Source: Tremella fuciformis (Eukaryota; Basidiomycota; Tremellomycetes; Tremellales; Tremellaceae). Taken from it: a DNA stretch of 64,000 bases. The notes under the pieces were generated by a model. That model was not told where the DNA came from, did not search any database, and saw only the letters and a program-made list of their open reading frames with translations. The stretch covers positions 3,596,001 through 3,660,000 of the forward strand of contig CP136490.1 in NCBI GenBank assembly GCA_032768795.1, given 5' to 3'. A program made the position numbers and the translations under genes. Positions 12,086 through 22,746 of the stretch are shown here, piece after piece. Position 1 is the stretch's first letter, and each line of letters begins with the position of its first letter.

Positions 12086-12303
12086 GGTGTTCATCGTGGC
12101 GAGCACACTTCTCAACGCTACTTACTCCGCACCTCGAGACAAGTACAGGCAAGAACTGTCGAGAGCCACGGAAGCAATGACGAATGACGTCGCCACTGAT
12201 TCACATGACCGACTTCGGCCTCTCGGCGTCGGCGTCGCAGCTCGGTCAATCGAAAGTCTCACAATGGTGCCTGATCTGCCAATTGGTGACTACCATGCAT
12301 CTC

Positions 12304-15158
12304 TCACTCGATCATCAAGCCTTGCCAAGCTTCCCCCAGCCCTTCACGGATCTTCCAGTCCTGACCACCGAGCCAGTCCCGAACGACGGCCTCCTCTTCT
12401 TCCTCTGAAATGTCCAAGATGTCCACACGACCCTTCCCTTCGAGGCACAGTGCCGCCCACCCGACGAGCATCATTCCGGGCGGTCTTTCCTCTACGGACC
12501 GCAGAGCTTCCTCTATATGTGCGATGGTCGAAAGTACGACTCTTTGATCGGGGCTCGACGCTCGTTCGATCACGGCAATCGGAAGATGAGGCGGGAAGGC
12601 GGCGCCGTCTCGACCAAGCGAAGTCGGGGAAAGCAAGACTTCAACAATGGACTTGATCCTCGCTACGCCCATCAGAATAGCGAGGGTTCGACTTCGCACG
12701 TAGCCTGGGAGCTGCACTGCCTTGCCTGCGCGGCCAACCCCGGTGCACAGTATCAACGAGTCCGCAACACCTCGCTGGGTCACCGGGATACCCATCATAA
12801 GGGGGCCGGCAAGGGCAGACGAGACGCCAGGAATGACGGTACTTTCGAAGCCGTTCTCGCGGAAGTAGAGCACCTCCTCGCCGCCGCGGCCATACACGAA
12901 TGGATCGCCTTGTTTCAGACGAACGACTGTCTCGCCCCTCCGAGCACCCTCAAGGGCAAGTTCCATCATCTCGTTCTGTGCGCCTTCTGCATTGCCCGGA
13001 AACTTTTTGGCGATATGCAGCTCGGTCGACTTCGGAATCAATGCAAGGACCTCTGCGGGCACGAGCTTGTCCGAGAGAATAAGTGTGGCCGTCCGAAGCG
13101 CGTGTAAGGCCGCGACTGTCAGGAGCGATGGATGTCCAGGACCCGAACCGACCAGTAAAATTTGACCTTTCTGAGGCAGCGGTGGAGGGAGGCCGGGGCT
13201 TTGCGGAGGTGTTCCTTCGTGATGCGGCAATGCGCTCGACCGAGGTGTCCCGCTCCATGTTTCCAGAGCCGACTCCATCTGATCTTCCGTCATTCGAGCC
13301 AAGGCTTCGAACGAATAGTATTCTGACATCTGGTGGACCCAACGCATGCGCCGCATCTTGGTGTCCTCACTTGCTTCACGGAGCAGGCCAAGGCTCTTGG
13401 ACGCTTGGGAGAGAAGGGAGGGTGTGCTGAGCTGCTCTACTGGGTTGTTCAGTGGTGTGTCGAGATCCTCTTCGGATAGGCGCGAGGCTCGGGATACGGA
13501 TTTCGCGCGAGACCGCAATATCCCTACATTGTCGACAGCCGCCCCGACTGTCGATGGCAGTTTCGCTATGATTTCGCGTTTGATTCTCCCTGAGAGGCGA
13601 CATCCACGGCCATTGGTTGAGACGGAAACCTGAAGATTGGAAGGCTGCCCGCCCACTCCGGAAAAGCGGTGTACAGCGGGGAAGGTATAAGTGGAGAGGG
13701 CAGGGTGGTCGGAGATGTTCACGGGTATATTCAGCTGTAGACAAGCCCTGTAGATGGTCGTGGCTGAGGACAAAGAGCGTTGTGATGATCCGATGAGGGT
13801 GTCCGTCACGCATACCAAGCTGATGCGATTGTGTGAGAGAATATCGATCCAGGATGACAAGTCCTCCTGCGAGGTTGATAGATGTTGTAGCTGTTCTTGT
13901 TCTATTCGGTATCGGAGTTCCTCGTGAAGACTTTCGAGAGATTTAGGGGAAGCAAGCAAGACTCTGGCGTCCGCTTCGAGCATTGTGTGAACTCTGGCGG
14001 CGGCGATTCGATTCGATCCAACGACAAGGGTATTCAGTTTATTCGGGTGGAAGGTGAGAGGTAGGGCGGCACCGCCATGCACGATCGGGTACTTGGAAGA
14101 GCTGGCGGAGGAAACAGCCGCAATTACTCCTGATGGAGGTGTTGACGGCGCTGTGCCTGAAGAACGGTTAATGCTCGTCGACCTGGAAGACGAGGCATTC
14201 ACCGAACCGGTCCCATTCCCGTTCGCCTGAGCCCTGAGTCTATCCGACGATCGCACAGGCCTCACCGGCTTGGACGGCGTTGATGAGCCAGATCCCGACT
14301 GAGCTTGCACCCATTCGGCATATGCGATTTGAGATGCGAATTCGCGATTGAGAGCATTAGCTGCGAAGCGACCGAGAACGATAGCGGCGATCAGGGGCAT
14401 AATGATCCAGATACTGGCAATCAGCTCTGTGTTGCCGGTTGACGACCGTATAACTGACCCGTTTGGTAGGACAAAGTACAGAAGCAAACGATCCAGCGTA
14501 TTGTGTCCCACCGAGCACCAACCACAGAAATAGTCTGGGGTTAGTCTCACCTAGACGCATGAGGGAGCCGTAGTCACCTTGCAGTATGTACAGAGCCGTC
14601 TTGGACAGAGTCATCACCGACGCGGCAAAGCCCACGAGAGGTGCGTGGGCATGGTATGGCGGTCGGTGCTGGTTGGTCTCGGATCTCTGCGACCGAGGGG
14701 ATGTGTGCCGGAGGTAGATGTATTCCAGGCAGAGCATGCACTCTATGACGTTCATCAGAGCTGAGATCAGCTACGGGCAAGCCACATTCAGTCATAGCTC
14801 ACCTTGGGCGTTTGTGAAGCCGTTCCCATCGTCCAAGGCCTTCTGACCGTAGATATAGTCGATCATCCCATAAGGCACCGAGCTGTTGATGAGCCACCAG
14901 GATTCGAGATTTGGCGCTGCAACTCACTTGTACGGTCCCCAGATCCAGGATAGGTCACCGCCGACCATACTTCTCGGCCGGAGGAAGCAGTAGCCTGCAT
15001 CTCCCCGATCAGCTTCTTGCTGCTGCTGCTCGCCACCACTACTCACCCCACATGACGATCACTGTGGAGAATGCAAACCAGTAGGTGAGCCATTTGGGCG
15101 GTAGACGAATCAACGCTCCAACGACACCCTGGCTGCTCGAGGTGGCAAGATCGCCCAT
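12304..15158 (-). CDS. EXPERA/EBP-like membrane domain joined in frame to siroheme synthase (MET8/MET1 type)
   Basis: Exons 15158-15047, 14994-14928, 14882-14803, 14760-14578, 14534-14459 and 14413-12304 join in phase into about 875 residues. Residues 1-211 resemble emopamil-binding/EXPERA-like four-helix membrane proteins (VPYGMIDYIYGQKAL, GNGFTNAQALMN, FCGWCSVGHNTLD, LPNGIWIIMPL). A Ser/Thr/Asn-rich linker of about 70 residues follows. From about residue 281 comes a siroheme synthase: an NAD-binding precorrin-2 dehydrogenase/ferrochelatase part (LNTLVVGSNRIAAARV), then from about residue 590 a uroporphyrinogen-III methyltransferase (ILLVGSGPGHPS, VVRLKQGDPFVYGRGGEE, VIPGVSSALAGP). Siroheme is the cofactor of sulfite reductase. 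The linker contains neither a stop nor a methionine, so no separate start for the enzyme is visible; the join looks real, though an unseen promoter and exon could split it. Confidence 0.78.
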
Positions 15159-15527
15159 CGTGTGTATCAGAAAGGCATGAAGCTGGGTAGCCAAAGGGTC
15201 GAATGCGAGAGGTATAAATATGCTGCACTGGTACGAATGACAGGAATCGTAAAAGTGGTCTGATCACGTCGTGAGCGGTGATTCCGAGAATTCCGATTCG
15301 TCGTGAAACGGGGGCTCCGGATGGCATTAGTAAAGTATACCCTAATCCCTTTAGGAACGATCAAAGGAGGGACTACATACCCTCCCCTCGCCGCGTGCCA
15401 GGTCCGGGTCTCGGCTAAGAGATGACTCCGTTTTCTCTTGCCTGCAAGTCTCCTCTCGTCCGCTTGATCAAAATCGCACGAGCGAGTATACTGGCATTCT
15501 TATAATGTGGAGATAGCGATACGCACA

Positions 15528-17151
15528 ATGGCCGTGGATACTACCGCCTACATCCCACTGGCCACCTCGCCGGCGAGCGAGCGGTCCAGTGAGGAGGACA
15601 TCCATTTCCTGTTGAAACGGAGAGGGCATCTCGCAAAGGTCCCTGCGTTCGTCAACACGCGCCGTCGACAGCTACTGGCCGCTGCCCTCGCTTTGCTGCT
15701 CATTCTTGCGGCATTCGCCTCGATACCTCGATTCACTACATCGCTCGAGCCGATCGACCTCAACCCGCAGGAGAACCCGTACTTCCATACCGGAGCAATA
15801 TGGGATCACAACGACGAAATCGCCTCCAAACTCGACAGGTGCGCGTCGCTCGGTCTCCTGCGCAACACTTCGCTACCTGTTGTACCTGAACAGCAACTCA
15901 CGGAAGCGGAAGAGGCCGAGCTCATCGCCAATGGATGCGGAACAAACGAGACGACAGTAATCATCCTCGCCTCGCTTTGGTTCGCCGAGGCTTTCTCGGG
16001 AACTTCGAACGCCGGCGAATCAATCTACGCCCAGAGCGTCATATCTACTCTCAACGCCTACAATTACAGCTATGTATTCAGCTCTCTCGGTTGGTGGAAC
16101 GACGACATGAAGAAATCGGTGGAGTTGTGGCAGAGACATAGGTGGAACGTGCGGATGGTCTTGGCGGATCCGGGGCAGGTGAATGTATGCTGGGACCCGA
16201 AGCACAACTGCATGAAGAGCGCCGAGAACCCAGAGGGGATCGAGGCCTGGAGGCTCATGGGATTCTGGTACTGGGACGAGTAAGTGCTTTCGTTAATCCG
16301 GCTTCATCGCTGATTTCGCAGTCCGGGAAACCCTCTTGGGCCCCAATTCACGCTGTCCCCATTCACACGCACTCCGAATACGCTGCTGTCCATGTCTATC
16401 GAGCCAACCTGCAGACGTCTGCCAATTGTGCCGCACGCCAGTAGGAAACCGCCACAAGCTTGGCTTCTTGCAAAGAATGTCAAATACCTCGACAACACGG
16501 ATGCTTTCTCTTGGACGATTCCTGCTCTTGTGGATCTGCAGAGGGAGTTCGGCATCAAGGTCGTCGGCGGCATGAAGAACGACGACGACGAAACAAATCA
16601 GATCGTGAAGCAGAGTGGAATCTCCAATGTCGGCAAGCTGGACAAAATCGAATTCTACGAGGAGCTCGCAAAGAGCAGCGTACTGATCGGCGTCGGCAGA
16701 CCGCGGATCAGCCCGAGCCCATACGACGCTTTGTGTATGGGCGTGCCGGTGAGTTTGTTGACGGGAGTCGTACAGAGCCAGCTCACAGTCCAGTTCATCA
16801 ACCCCATATTGACCTGGGATGAAGATGATCCGCTGAACAGGACCAAGTGGCATGCCCAGCAATGGCACATGTCGGAGATGGATCCGTAGGTGCCCCGATT
16901 TCATCTTGTCCGCATACTGACCGTGCAGGCCATATGTCTATAACGTCCACGCGCATGACCTGGTCGAGCTACGTCGAGCAGTACACTCCGCTTTGACCAA
17001 CCCGATCGAGTCTTACATCCCCGAAGTCATGACTTTCGAATGGGTCTGCAACCGTATGGGCGAGGTCATCGAAGGGGACTGGAGAGCAAGAGCGCAAAAG
17101 ATCCTAGACGAACGGATCGAAAGTGGAGAAGGGGCGACATTCTCCATGTGA
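15528..17151 (+). CDS. Type II membrane glycosyltransferase, GT18 (MGAT5)-like
   Basis: Exons 15528-16279, 16322-16885 and 16929-17151 give about 512 residues. A short cytoplasmic tail ending in Arg residues precedes one membrane anchor (LLAAALALLLILAAFASIP), the layout of Golgi glycosyltransferases. The lumenal part has many Asn-X-Ser/Thr sites (for example NTS, NET, NYS, NRT) and, near the end, VVGGMKNDDDE, SVLIGVGRPRISPSPYDAL and GVP, like the C-terminal half of family GT18 (beta-1,6-N-acetylglucosaminyltransferase V) seen in many basidiomycetes. The donor and acceptor sugars are not shown by the sequence. The terminal TGA at 17149 sits inside a good splice donor (AT|GTGAGTG), so a further exon is possible. 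It diverges from the siroheme gene over about 370 bases. Confidence 0.65.
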
Positions 17152-17352
17152 GTGTACGAGGGTCATTGGTCTAGAAGACATACTCCGTTTGGCCTATATT
17201 GCATCAGCAGCTGTTGTCCTACCATGCATATCCATAATCTGGTTCGGATGGTCCTCGGTGGCCTCCCGTGGCCTCCACTTCGAAGGTCCACATTTCAGCT
17301 GAAATTTCGTTTTGAGCTCCCGTCTACCTTTCTTCCCCTCTAATTGTTCGTG

Positions 17353-19090
17353 ATGAGTCTTGTGGGCGGCTCGAGGCCCGTTTGCAGATCTTGCTGGGAA
17401 GCGACGGTCCATCTGTGGCCACAAAGTCGGCCAAACTCAACTGCGTCTTCCTCGGCCACACCGGGGCGGCTCGCATTTGGGCTCCGACGTCCCGATGCGC
17501 CTCCCCCAGTGCCAGTAGACGAGAAGGCAGCCTCCTCGAGCAGAGCCGTTGAGTCATTCGGAGAGGTCGAGCGCGAGCTGCTCAGACGCAAGCGAAAAGC
17601 CGATGCCAAACGCCGCCAAAAGGTCAGTCTTGTCATTGAGTTGGCGTGGTGGCAGCAGCTGAGGGACAGGACTCGTTCATCGACCACCTATACGTGACTG
17701 TTCGCGGCGGTTGGTCATCATGCAATGTCGAGATACGTCCTTACGTCCAGGCAAAGGCGGCAATGGTGCTGCGGCATTCGCGCCCTCGGCTCGGGGCGGT
17801 ATGGGACCGCCGTGCGGCGGTGATGGAGGCACAGGCGGGTCGGTCTACCTAGTCACCTCCCCTGGCCTGACTTCGCTCGCCGCCGTGCCCAAACGCATCA
17901 TCGGTGGGGCTGGCGGGAGCGGTGCGGGCTCGCAGCGACATGGCAAACGTGGAGAAGACATCCTGCTCAAAGTCCCGGTCGGGACCGTCGTGCGCGAAAT
18001 CCGGCGGCCTTCTACAATTCGCGATCCCGAAGACCTCACGTCGGGAGAAGAAGAGGAACCCGTTGATCCCCTCCAGCGAGTCAAGGGGGAGAATCAAGAA
18101 GAGCAGATGGAGCGATACAGACGGATGTTTGTCACGCACCCTGCGTCTGACCCAACTCTAGCCGACTATGCTGCGGCCGAGCAGGTGGTGCGCAGCGTGC
18201 GGCGACCATGGCAGCCTCCCTCGCCGCCACTCACCCTGGACATCTCGCGACCGATCACCACGCCGGTTCTTCTTGCCAGCGGCGGCTTGGGAGGAATGGG
18301 CAATCCCCACTTTCCCTCGGCGACTGGGCGGACTGCGCGCGTGGCGTCTCGCGGCATCCAGCCGGAGAACAAGACGTTCGAGCTGGAACTCAAGCTTCTC
18401 GCGGATGTTGGTCTGGTGGGACTGCCCAACGCCGGCAAGAGTACTTTGCTAGTGGGCCTTACTGGGCGCAAGGCCGAAGTGGCAGGATACGAGTTCACAA
18501 CGCTCAATCCTCAAGTCGGTGTGGTCAGTGTATTTGAGAACGGCAGATGGGCAGGACAGGCGGATGCAGTGGTAGAGGAGAGCGAGGAGCAGCGGAGAAA
18601 GGACGCAGAAGCAAGGGATCGCGGTGACTACCTCCCTCCGCCAGCGAAGGCCGACAGGCGAGGTCTGGGCGAGAGGATGCGATTCACCGTTTCCGACAAC
18701 CCTGGCCTGCTGCCTCTTGCCTCACAGAATGTCGGCTTGGGCCACTCGTTCCTCCGATCCATCGAAAGAAGCCTGGCACTGGCTTTCGTCGTCGACCTGT
18801 CCAAGTCCGATCCGGTCGCGGATCTCGCAGTGCTGCGCGAGGAGCTCGAGACGTATCTACCCGGCTTGAGCAGAAAGGGCGTGGCGGTCGTGCTGAACAA
18901 GGCGGATGAGCTGGACGAGGCGACCGGCAAGGAGAGGATACAAAGCATGAAGGACTGGCTGGAAGCTGAAGAGTGGAGCATGGAGGTGATCGTCATGAGC
19001 GCCAAATTCGGCTTGGGGCTCGAGCGACTAGTCTCGCTCTTGACCGACGCCGTGGCCAGTCGGCGGCCGCGCCAGCTAGACGATGAGTGA
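17353..19090 (+). CDS. MTG2: Mitochondrial Obg-type GTPase
   Basis: Exons 17353-17622, 17670-17709 and 17751-19090 give 549 residues. The first 90 residues are a basic mitochondrial-type leader with little acid. The Obg glycine-rich fold follows (VRGGKGGNGAAAF, GGMGPPCGGDGGTGG, GAGGSGAGSQRHGKRGED). The GTPase motifs are all present: G1 GLPNAGKSTLL, the switch I region near LNPQVGVV, G3 DNPGLL, G4 NKADE and G5 MSAKFGLGL. Obg/Mtg2 helps assemble the large subunit of the mitochondrial ribosome. Between the glycine-rich loops is an acidic insertion of about 75 residues (18000-18230), and a second charged insertion lies between switch I and G3. Neither disrupts a motif. Confidence 0.93.
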
Positions 19091-19177
19091 GATGCATTGT
19101 TGCTACATACATGCAATATTGGCAGGAGCCCCTGCGCACAATGACCAAAGCGAAAAGAGAAGACGCGGCAGGAACGC

Positions 19178-19821
19178 CTAATCGTGAATGCCCAGTCGTT
19201 TCTTCTCCTCCGCCAGCTCTTTCTCCCTCGCTCGTAGTTCCGCCTTGGCCAACGCCGAGGCCTGTTGTTTATCCGGATGATGATACAGCACTGGTCCTGT
19301 CAGCTGGACCTTGAGGTGAAAGAGGAGGCTGGACGTACCGACAATATACCGCTCCATCAGATGGAATCCGTTCAGGTGGGTCATAGCTTCCTGCGCATCC
19401 TCAGGCGATTCGTACACCACATATGCTGTGCCCTTCGTTTTGAGCTCGGTATTGTTGCCCAGGCGGATTTGCCGGATGGCGCCGTACCGACCGAACAGGT
19501 CATACAGGTCGTTACCCGTGATGTTGTAGTTGCTGCTGGGTAAGTCTCTGAGTAGCAAACACGTCCGTCGTCCTCATGTTGTCGCAACAGGGACCAAGAC
19601 CACTTTGCTAGCCTGTAGCGATGCGGCAGCACTTCTCCAAGCCGGACGCTTCAGGCCGGTCAAGGCTGCAAGATGGGATACCAGAAAGGACCGGGCTAGC
19701 ACCTGACCGGAGCTCATACACTCACAGATTCTTCACGCTACCTCGTCAGCTACTAGATCTTGACATACAGATTCACTCACAAAAGAGCTCTAGCTGCTAT
19801 TGGGTCGTTGGGTCGCTGCAT
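19178..19821 (-). CDS. SF3B6: Splicing factor 3B subunit 6 (p14)
   Basis: Four exons (19821-19781, 19737-19726, 19535-19339, 19296-19178) give 122 residues in phase. The product is one RRM: RNP2 is ALFVKNL, followed by YNITGNDLYDLFGRYG and IRQIRLGNN, and RNP1 is KGTAYVVYE. A short Lys/Glu-rich tail with RLGIHD ends it. SF3B6 sits in the U2 snRNP next to SF3B1 and contacts the branch-site region. The second exon is only 12 bases long and encodes the middle of RNP2, so it cannot be skipped without breaking the fold. Length matches the family (about 125 residues). It shares a short divergent promoter with zuotin. Confidence 0.9.
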
Positions 19822-20017
19822 CTTTGCGAAGAAGATGCACAAGTGCGAAACGGATCTCGAATCGTTCAGCGCGAGCTTGGCCACCGACCATGGCCTGGGA
19901 TCAATTCAGGAAAAGATCTCGAAATCAATTCCCCCGCAACGGTCGAGGCAAAGAGCTGGAAATTTCATGTCGTCCAACGGTTCATCTCAGCCTACCTAGA
20001 ACATAGAGCATAGAGCC
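19822..20017. promoter_or_regulatory. Short bidirectional promoter between SF3B6 and ZUO1
   Basis: Only 196 bases separate the two divergent start codons. No clear TATA box is seen in either direction, as is usual for constitutive genes. Confidence 0.5.
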
Positions 20018-21476
20018 ATGGCTACCGTCACCACCCTCCCCATCACCCTTGGGGCTCTGCCCTCCTCATGGTCCAAGCCGGCGCCCGCCAAGCCGTCCGC
20101 CCCGACCTCGCTCACCGTCTACCCCGCCGGCCCCTCCTTCATCGGCGCCGCTCGCCGACACATCTTGCAGCGCTCGTTCGAGGAGGACGACAAGCACTAT
20201 GCTGCTGCTCGAGAGGCAAAAGCTGCTGCGGCCAAGTCTGCAGAGGGGGAGCAGCTCTTCCCCGGTCTAGGCGAGGAGGAGGAGAGCAGGGAGACACTTG
20301 CAAGCGACCCGAAGGAGTGGAAGAAGCAGGACCACTATGCTGTTCTTGGTCTTGGTCACCTGCGGTACAAAGCTTCTGATGACCACATCAAGGTGGCCCG
20401 TGAGCTCTGCCTGCATGGAAAACGAGCTCTGCTAACGATAGACCGCCGCAAAGTGTTGCGACACCACCCGGACAAGAAGGCCGGGGTCAGCGGCACCAAC
20501 GACGATGCTTTCTTCAAGTGCATCCAGAAGGGTGAGCATTAGCTGCCCCGTGACCAAAGAGAATGCGTGCTGATGGCCAGCCCACGAGACTCTCACCCAC
20601 CCCGAGCGCAGACGCCAGTTCGACTCTGTGGACTGGAACATCGAGGACTCCGTGCCCGACTTCAAGAAGATCCCGGCCGACCAGTACTGCGATGTTGTTG
20701 GACCCATATTCGCTCGCGAGGCTCGATTCTCCAAGACGCAGCCCGTACCCGCTTTCGGCTCGTCGGACGCCTCGAAGAAGGAGGTCGAGGGATTCTACGA
20801 CTTCTGGTACAACTTTGACTCGTGGCGCTCGTTCGAGTGGCACGACAAGGAGGTCAACGAGGGCTCCGACTCGCGTGACGACAAGCGCTTCACCGAGAAG
20901 AAGAACAAGTCGGAGCGCCAGAGGAGGAAGAAGGAGGACAACACCCGTCTTCGCGAGCTGGTCGACGAGGTTCTCGCCAACGACCCGCGCATCAAGCGTA
21001 TCAAGGCCGAGGAGAAGGCCGCGAGGGACGCGAAGAAGAAGGGCGGAGCGGCCGGCGCCAAGCCTCTGACTGCCGCCGAGAAGAAGAAGGCGGACGAGGC
21101 GAAGAAGGCTGAGGAGGCCAAAGCCAAGCAAGAGGCGGCCAAGGTCAACGAGGTCAGCAAGGCCGACCGCGAGGCAGCGAAGAAGGCCAAGGAGGCCGCC
21201 AGGAAGAACAGGAACAAGTGGAAGAAAGCTGTGGCAGGTGTCATCGCCTCCTCCAACTACTTCCAGGCTGCTGGAGCCGCTCCTTCCACCTCGACCATTG
21301 AGAAGCAGCTGGCCGAGCTCGACTCGCTCTGCGAGTTGCTCGAGCCTGAAGATGTCAAGGACCTCAAGGAGAAGGTGGAGAAGGCTGGCGCTGGTGACGG
21401 TGCCAAAGCTGCCTTGGTGGAGAAGGTGCAGAGCCTCGGCGACAAGGGCGCAGGCAAGTTCACCGAGTTTGCCTAG
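20018..21476 (+). CDS. ZUO1: Zuotin, ribosome-associated J-domain protein
   Basis: Exons 20018-20399, 20442-20531 and 20581-21476 give 455 residues. A short N-terminal region precedes the J-domain, whose HPD tripeptide lies in [11 protein letters not shown] and is built across the first splice, followed by [17 protein letters not shown]. The zuotin homology domain has [17 protein letters not shown]. Then comes a long, very basic Lys/Glu/Ala-rich helix (about residues 285-400) that binds ribosomes, and a small C-terminal helical bundle. Zuotin forms the ribosome-associated complex with Ssz1 and stimulates Ssb Hsp70 on nascent chains. Codon use in the 3' two thirds is strongly biased to GC-ending codons, as expected for an abundant protein. 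Confidence 0.95.
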
Positions 21477-21869
21477 GATCTTAGCGCGTTCCAGTCATCC
21501 ATGCATGCATCAGATGAGATCTGCCCTACACGTGACCTACGAGTAAAACGTCCCTTTGAAATCGTGCCTCGGCCGTGCGGTCAGGGCTGATGGTCCGAGC
21601 TCGGGCTCGGGCATGGTTTGAGGCTAGTGTGACCGCGTGTGGATCGAACAAGGTCAGGGTCGGCCGCACTTTTTCCCTTTCGCACTTTACCTCGGCGGCG
21701 GAGTGACGGAACTGGCTGACACATTTCAAAGAGGCCGAGGGGCAAACGTCACCCGGCCATGGGCATCCAAGATGTTGTCGGCGGTCATGTCGGTCGCGCG
21801 CTGCTTCGGTTTCGGTGTCGGTCGCTTGCTCAGCAGCACGGCACCCGGCGCTCACTCAGCATGCATGCG
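21477..21869. other. Intergenic region upstream of the small Ser-rich gene
   Basis: About 390 bases between the zuotin stop and the TATA box at 21870. It should hold the zuotin 3' untranslated region and the proximal promoter of the next gene. No conserved gene seen. Confidence 0.45.
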
Positions 21870-21877
21870 TATAAAGG
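21870..21877 (+). promoter_or_regulatory. TATA box of the small Ser-rich gene
   Basis: TATAAAGG lies 104 bases upstream of ATG 21974. Clear TATA boxes are rare elsewhere in this window and often mark stress-regulated or highly variable genes. Confidence 0.6.
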
Positions 21878-21973
21878 AGAGTCAACACCGCTCATCCCCC
21901 ACAGCACCTCAGATCTGACCACCACCGAACATCCGTTTGCCAAGCACACCACTATAATCAAACATCTACCGCT

Positions 21974-22228
21974 ATGGCCTTGTTCAAGTTCACCCGCCGA
22001 GGCTCCTCTGGCTCTTCGTCGTCTTCGTCCTCGGGCACCTCGACGCCGGTACGAAAACCCATCACACCCAAGCTGGGCGCAATGGAAGCCCTCGCACTGC
22101 CAGTGCCCAAGGGCATCCTCAAGCCCTTCGGTCCCCTCCCCCCGCGCCGATCGCCCGAGAGCGCCTGGGAGACGTTCAAGTGGTCCTCGGATGACGAGTC
22201 CGAAGAGGAGACCGACGCGTGGCGATGA
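21974..22228 (+). CDS. Small Ser-rich protein, unknown
   Basis: Single-exon frame of 84 residues with a TATA box about 100 bases upstream. It starts with a basic patch (FKFTRRG), followed by a run of Ser, then a central part with KPITPKLG and PKGILKPFGPLPPRRSPE, and an acidic end (SSDDESEEETDAWR). The PKGILKPFGPL segment looks like a short linear motif rather than a fold. No signal peptide or membrane helix. The basic-Ser-acidic layout is disordered. I do not recognise the family. A TATA promoter and compact intronless gene suggest inducible expression, which is inference. Confidence 0.6.
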   Translation: MALFKFTRRGSSGSSSSSSSGTSTPVRKPITPKLGAMEALALPVPKGILKPFGPLPPRRSPESAWETFKWSSDDESEEETDAWR

Positions 22229-22746
22229 TCCCACCCAAATCATCACACACTGCATCTAGTCGAGGCGCGCTCGACCCTGCACCACTCCGCAATCACCACA
22301 ATGGCGAAAATATCATTTCGTCCATCGCGACCGTCCCCGTCGGCATCACTCTACGCCGACCGTCGGCCATCGCCATGTTCATCCATCGCATCGCGTCACA
22401 CCACCCACACACACCCTCGAGACGCGACAGTCCGAAAACAATGGAGATGCATTCGAGGGCACTCTGAAAGCGCGATGATGCAACACGAATCGACGGTGTC
22501 GAGACCGGAAGCGAGCGCTACCGGCACCCGCCTCCCGTCCGTGACGGACGAGATCGTCATGATCTAAGCTTGCAGCGCAGCGCATCGTGCGCGGCGCCCG
22601 CCTTCCTTAGTCGCCCCCACCCCCTTCCTGTAGCTACTGCGATATGCATAGTCTCTTTGCTGCTTTGTGGCTCTTGACCATTCTTTACCTCTCGATTAGG
22701 CTTTACGTGATTTCCGTCCCGGCTCGACTGTTCGTGGCGGTCGAGG

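Noticed and set aside
11577..12656. Open frame of 359 codons on the plus strand across NmrA-like and siroheme genes
   Set aside because: It spans two well-supported minus-strand genes and their gap and shows no domain pattern.
20514..21256. Long minus-strand frames over zuotin
   Set aside because: Shadows of the Lys/Glu/Ala-rich zuotin helix, giving Leu- and Ser-rich nonsense.
22219..22567. Plus-strand frames after the small Ser-rich gene
   Set aside because: Overlap the 3' region of that gene, have irregular composition and no intron-consistent extension.
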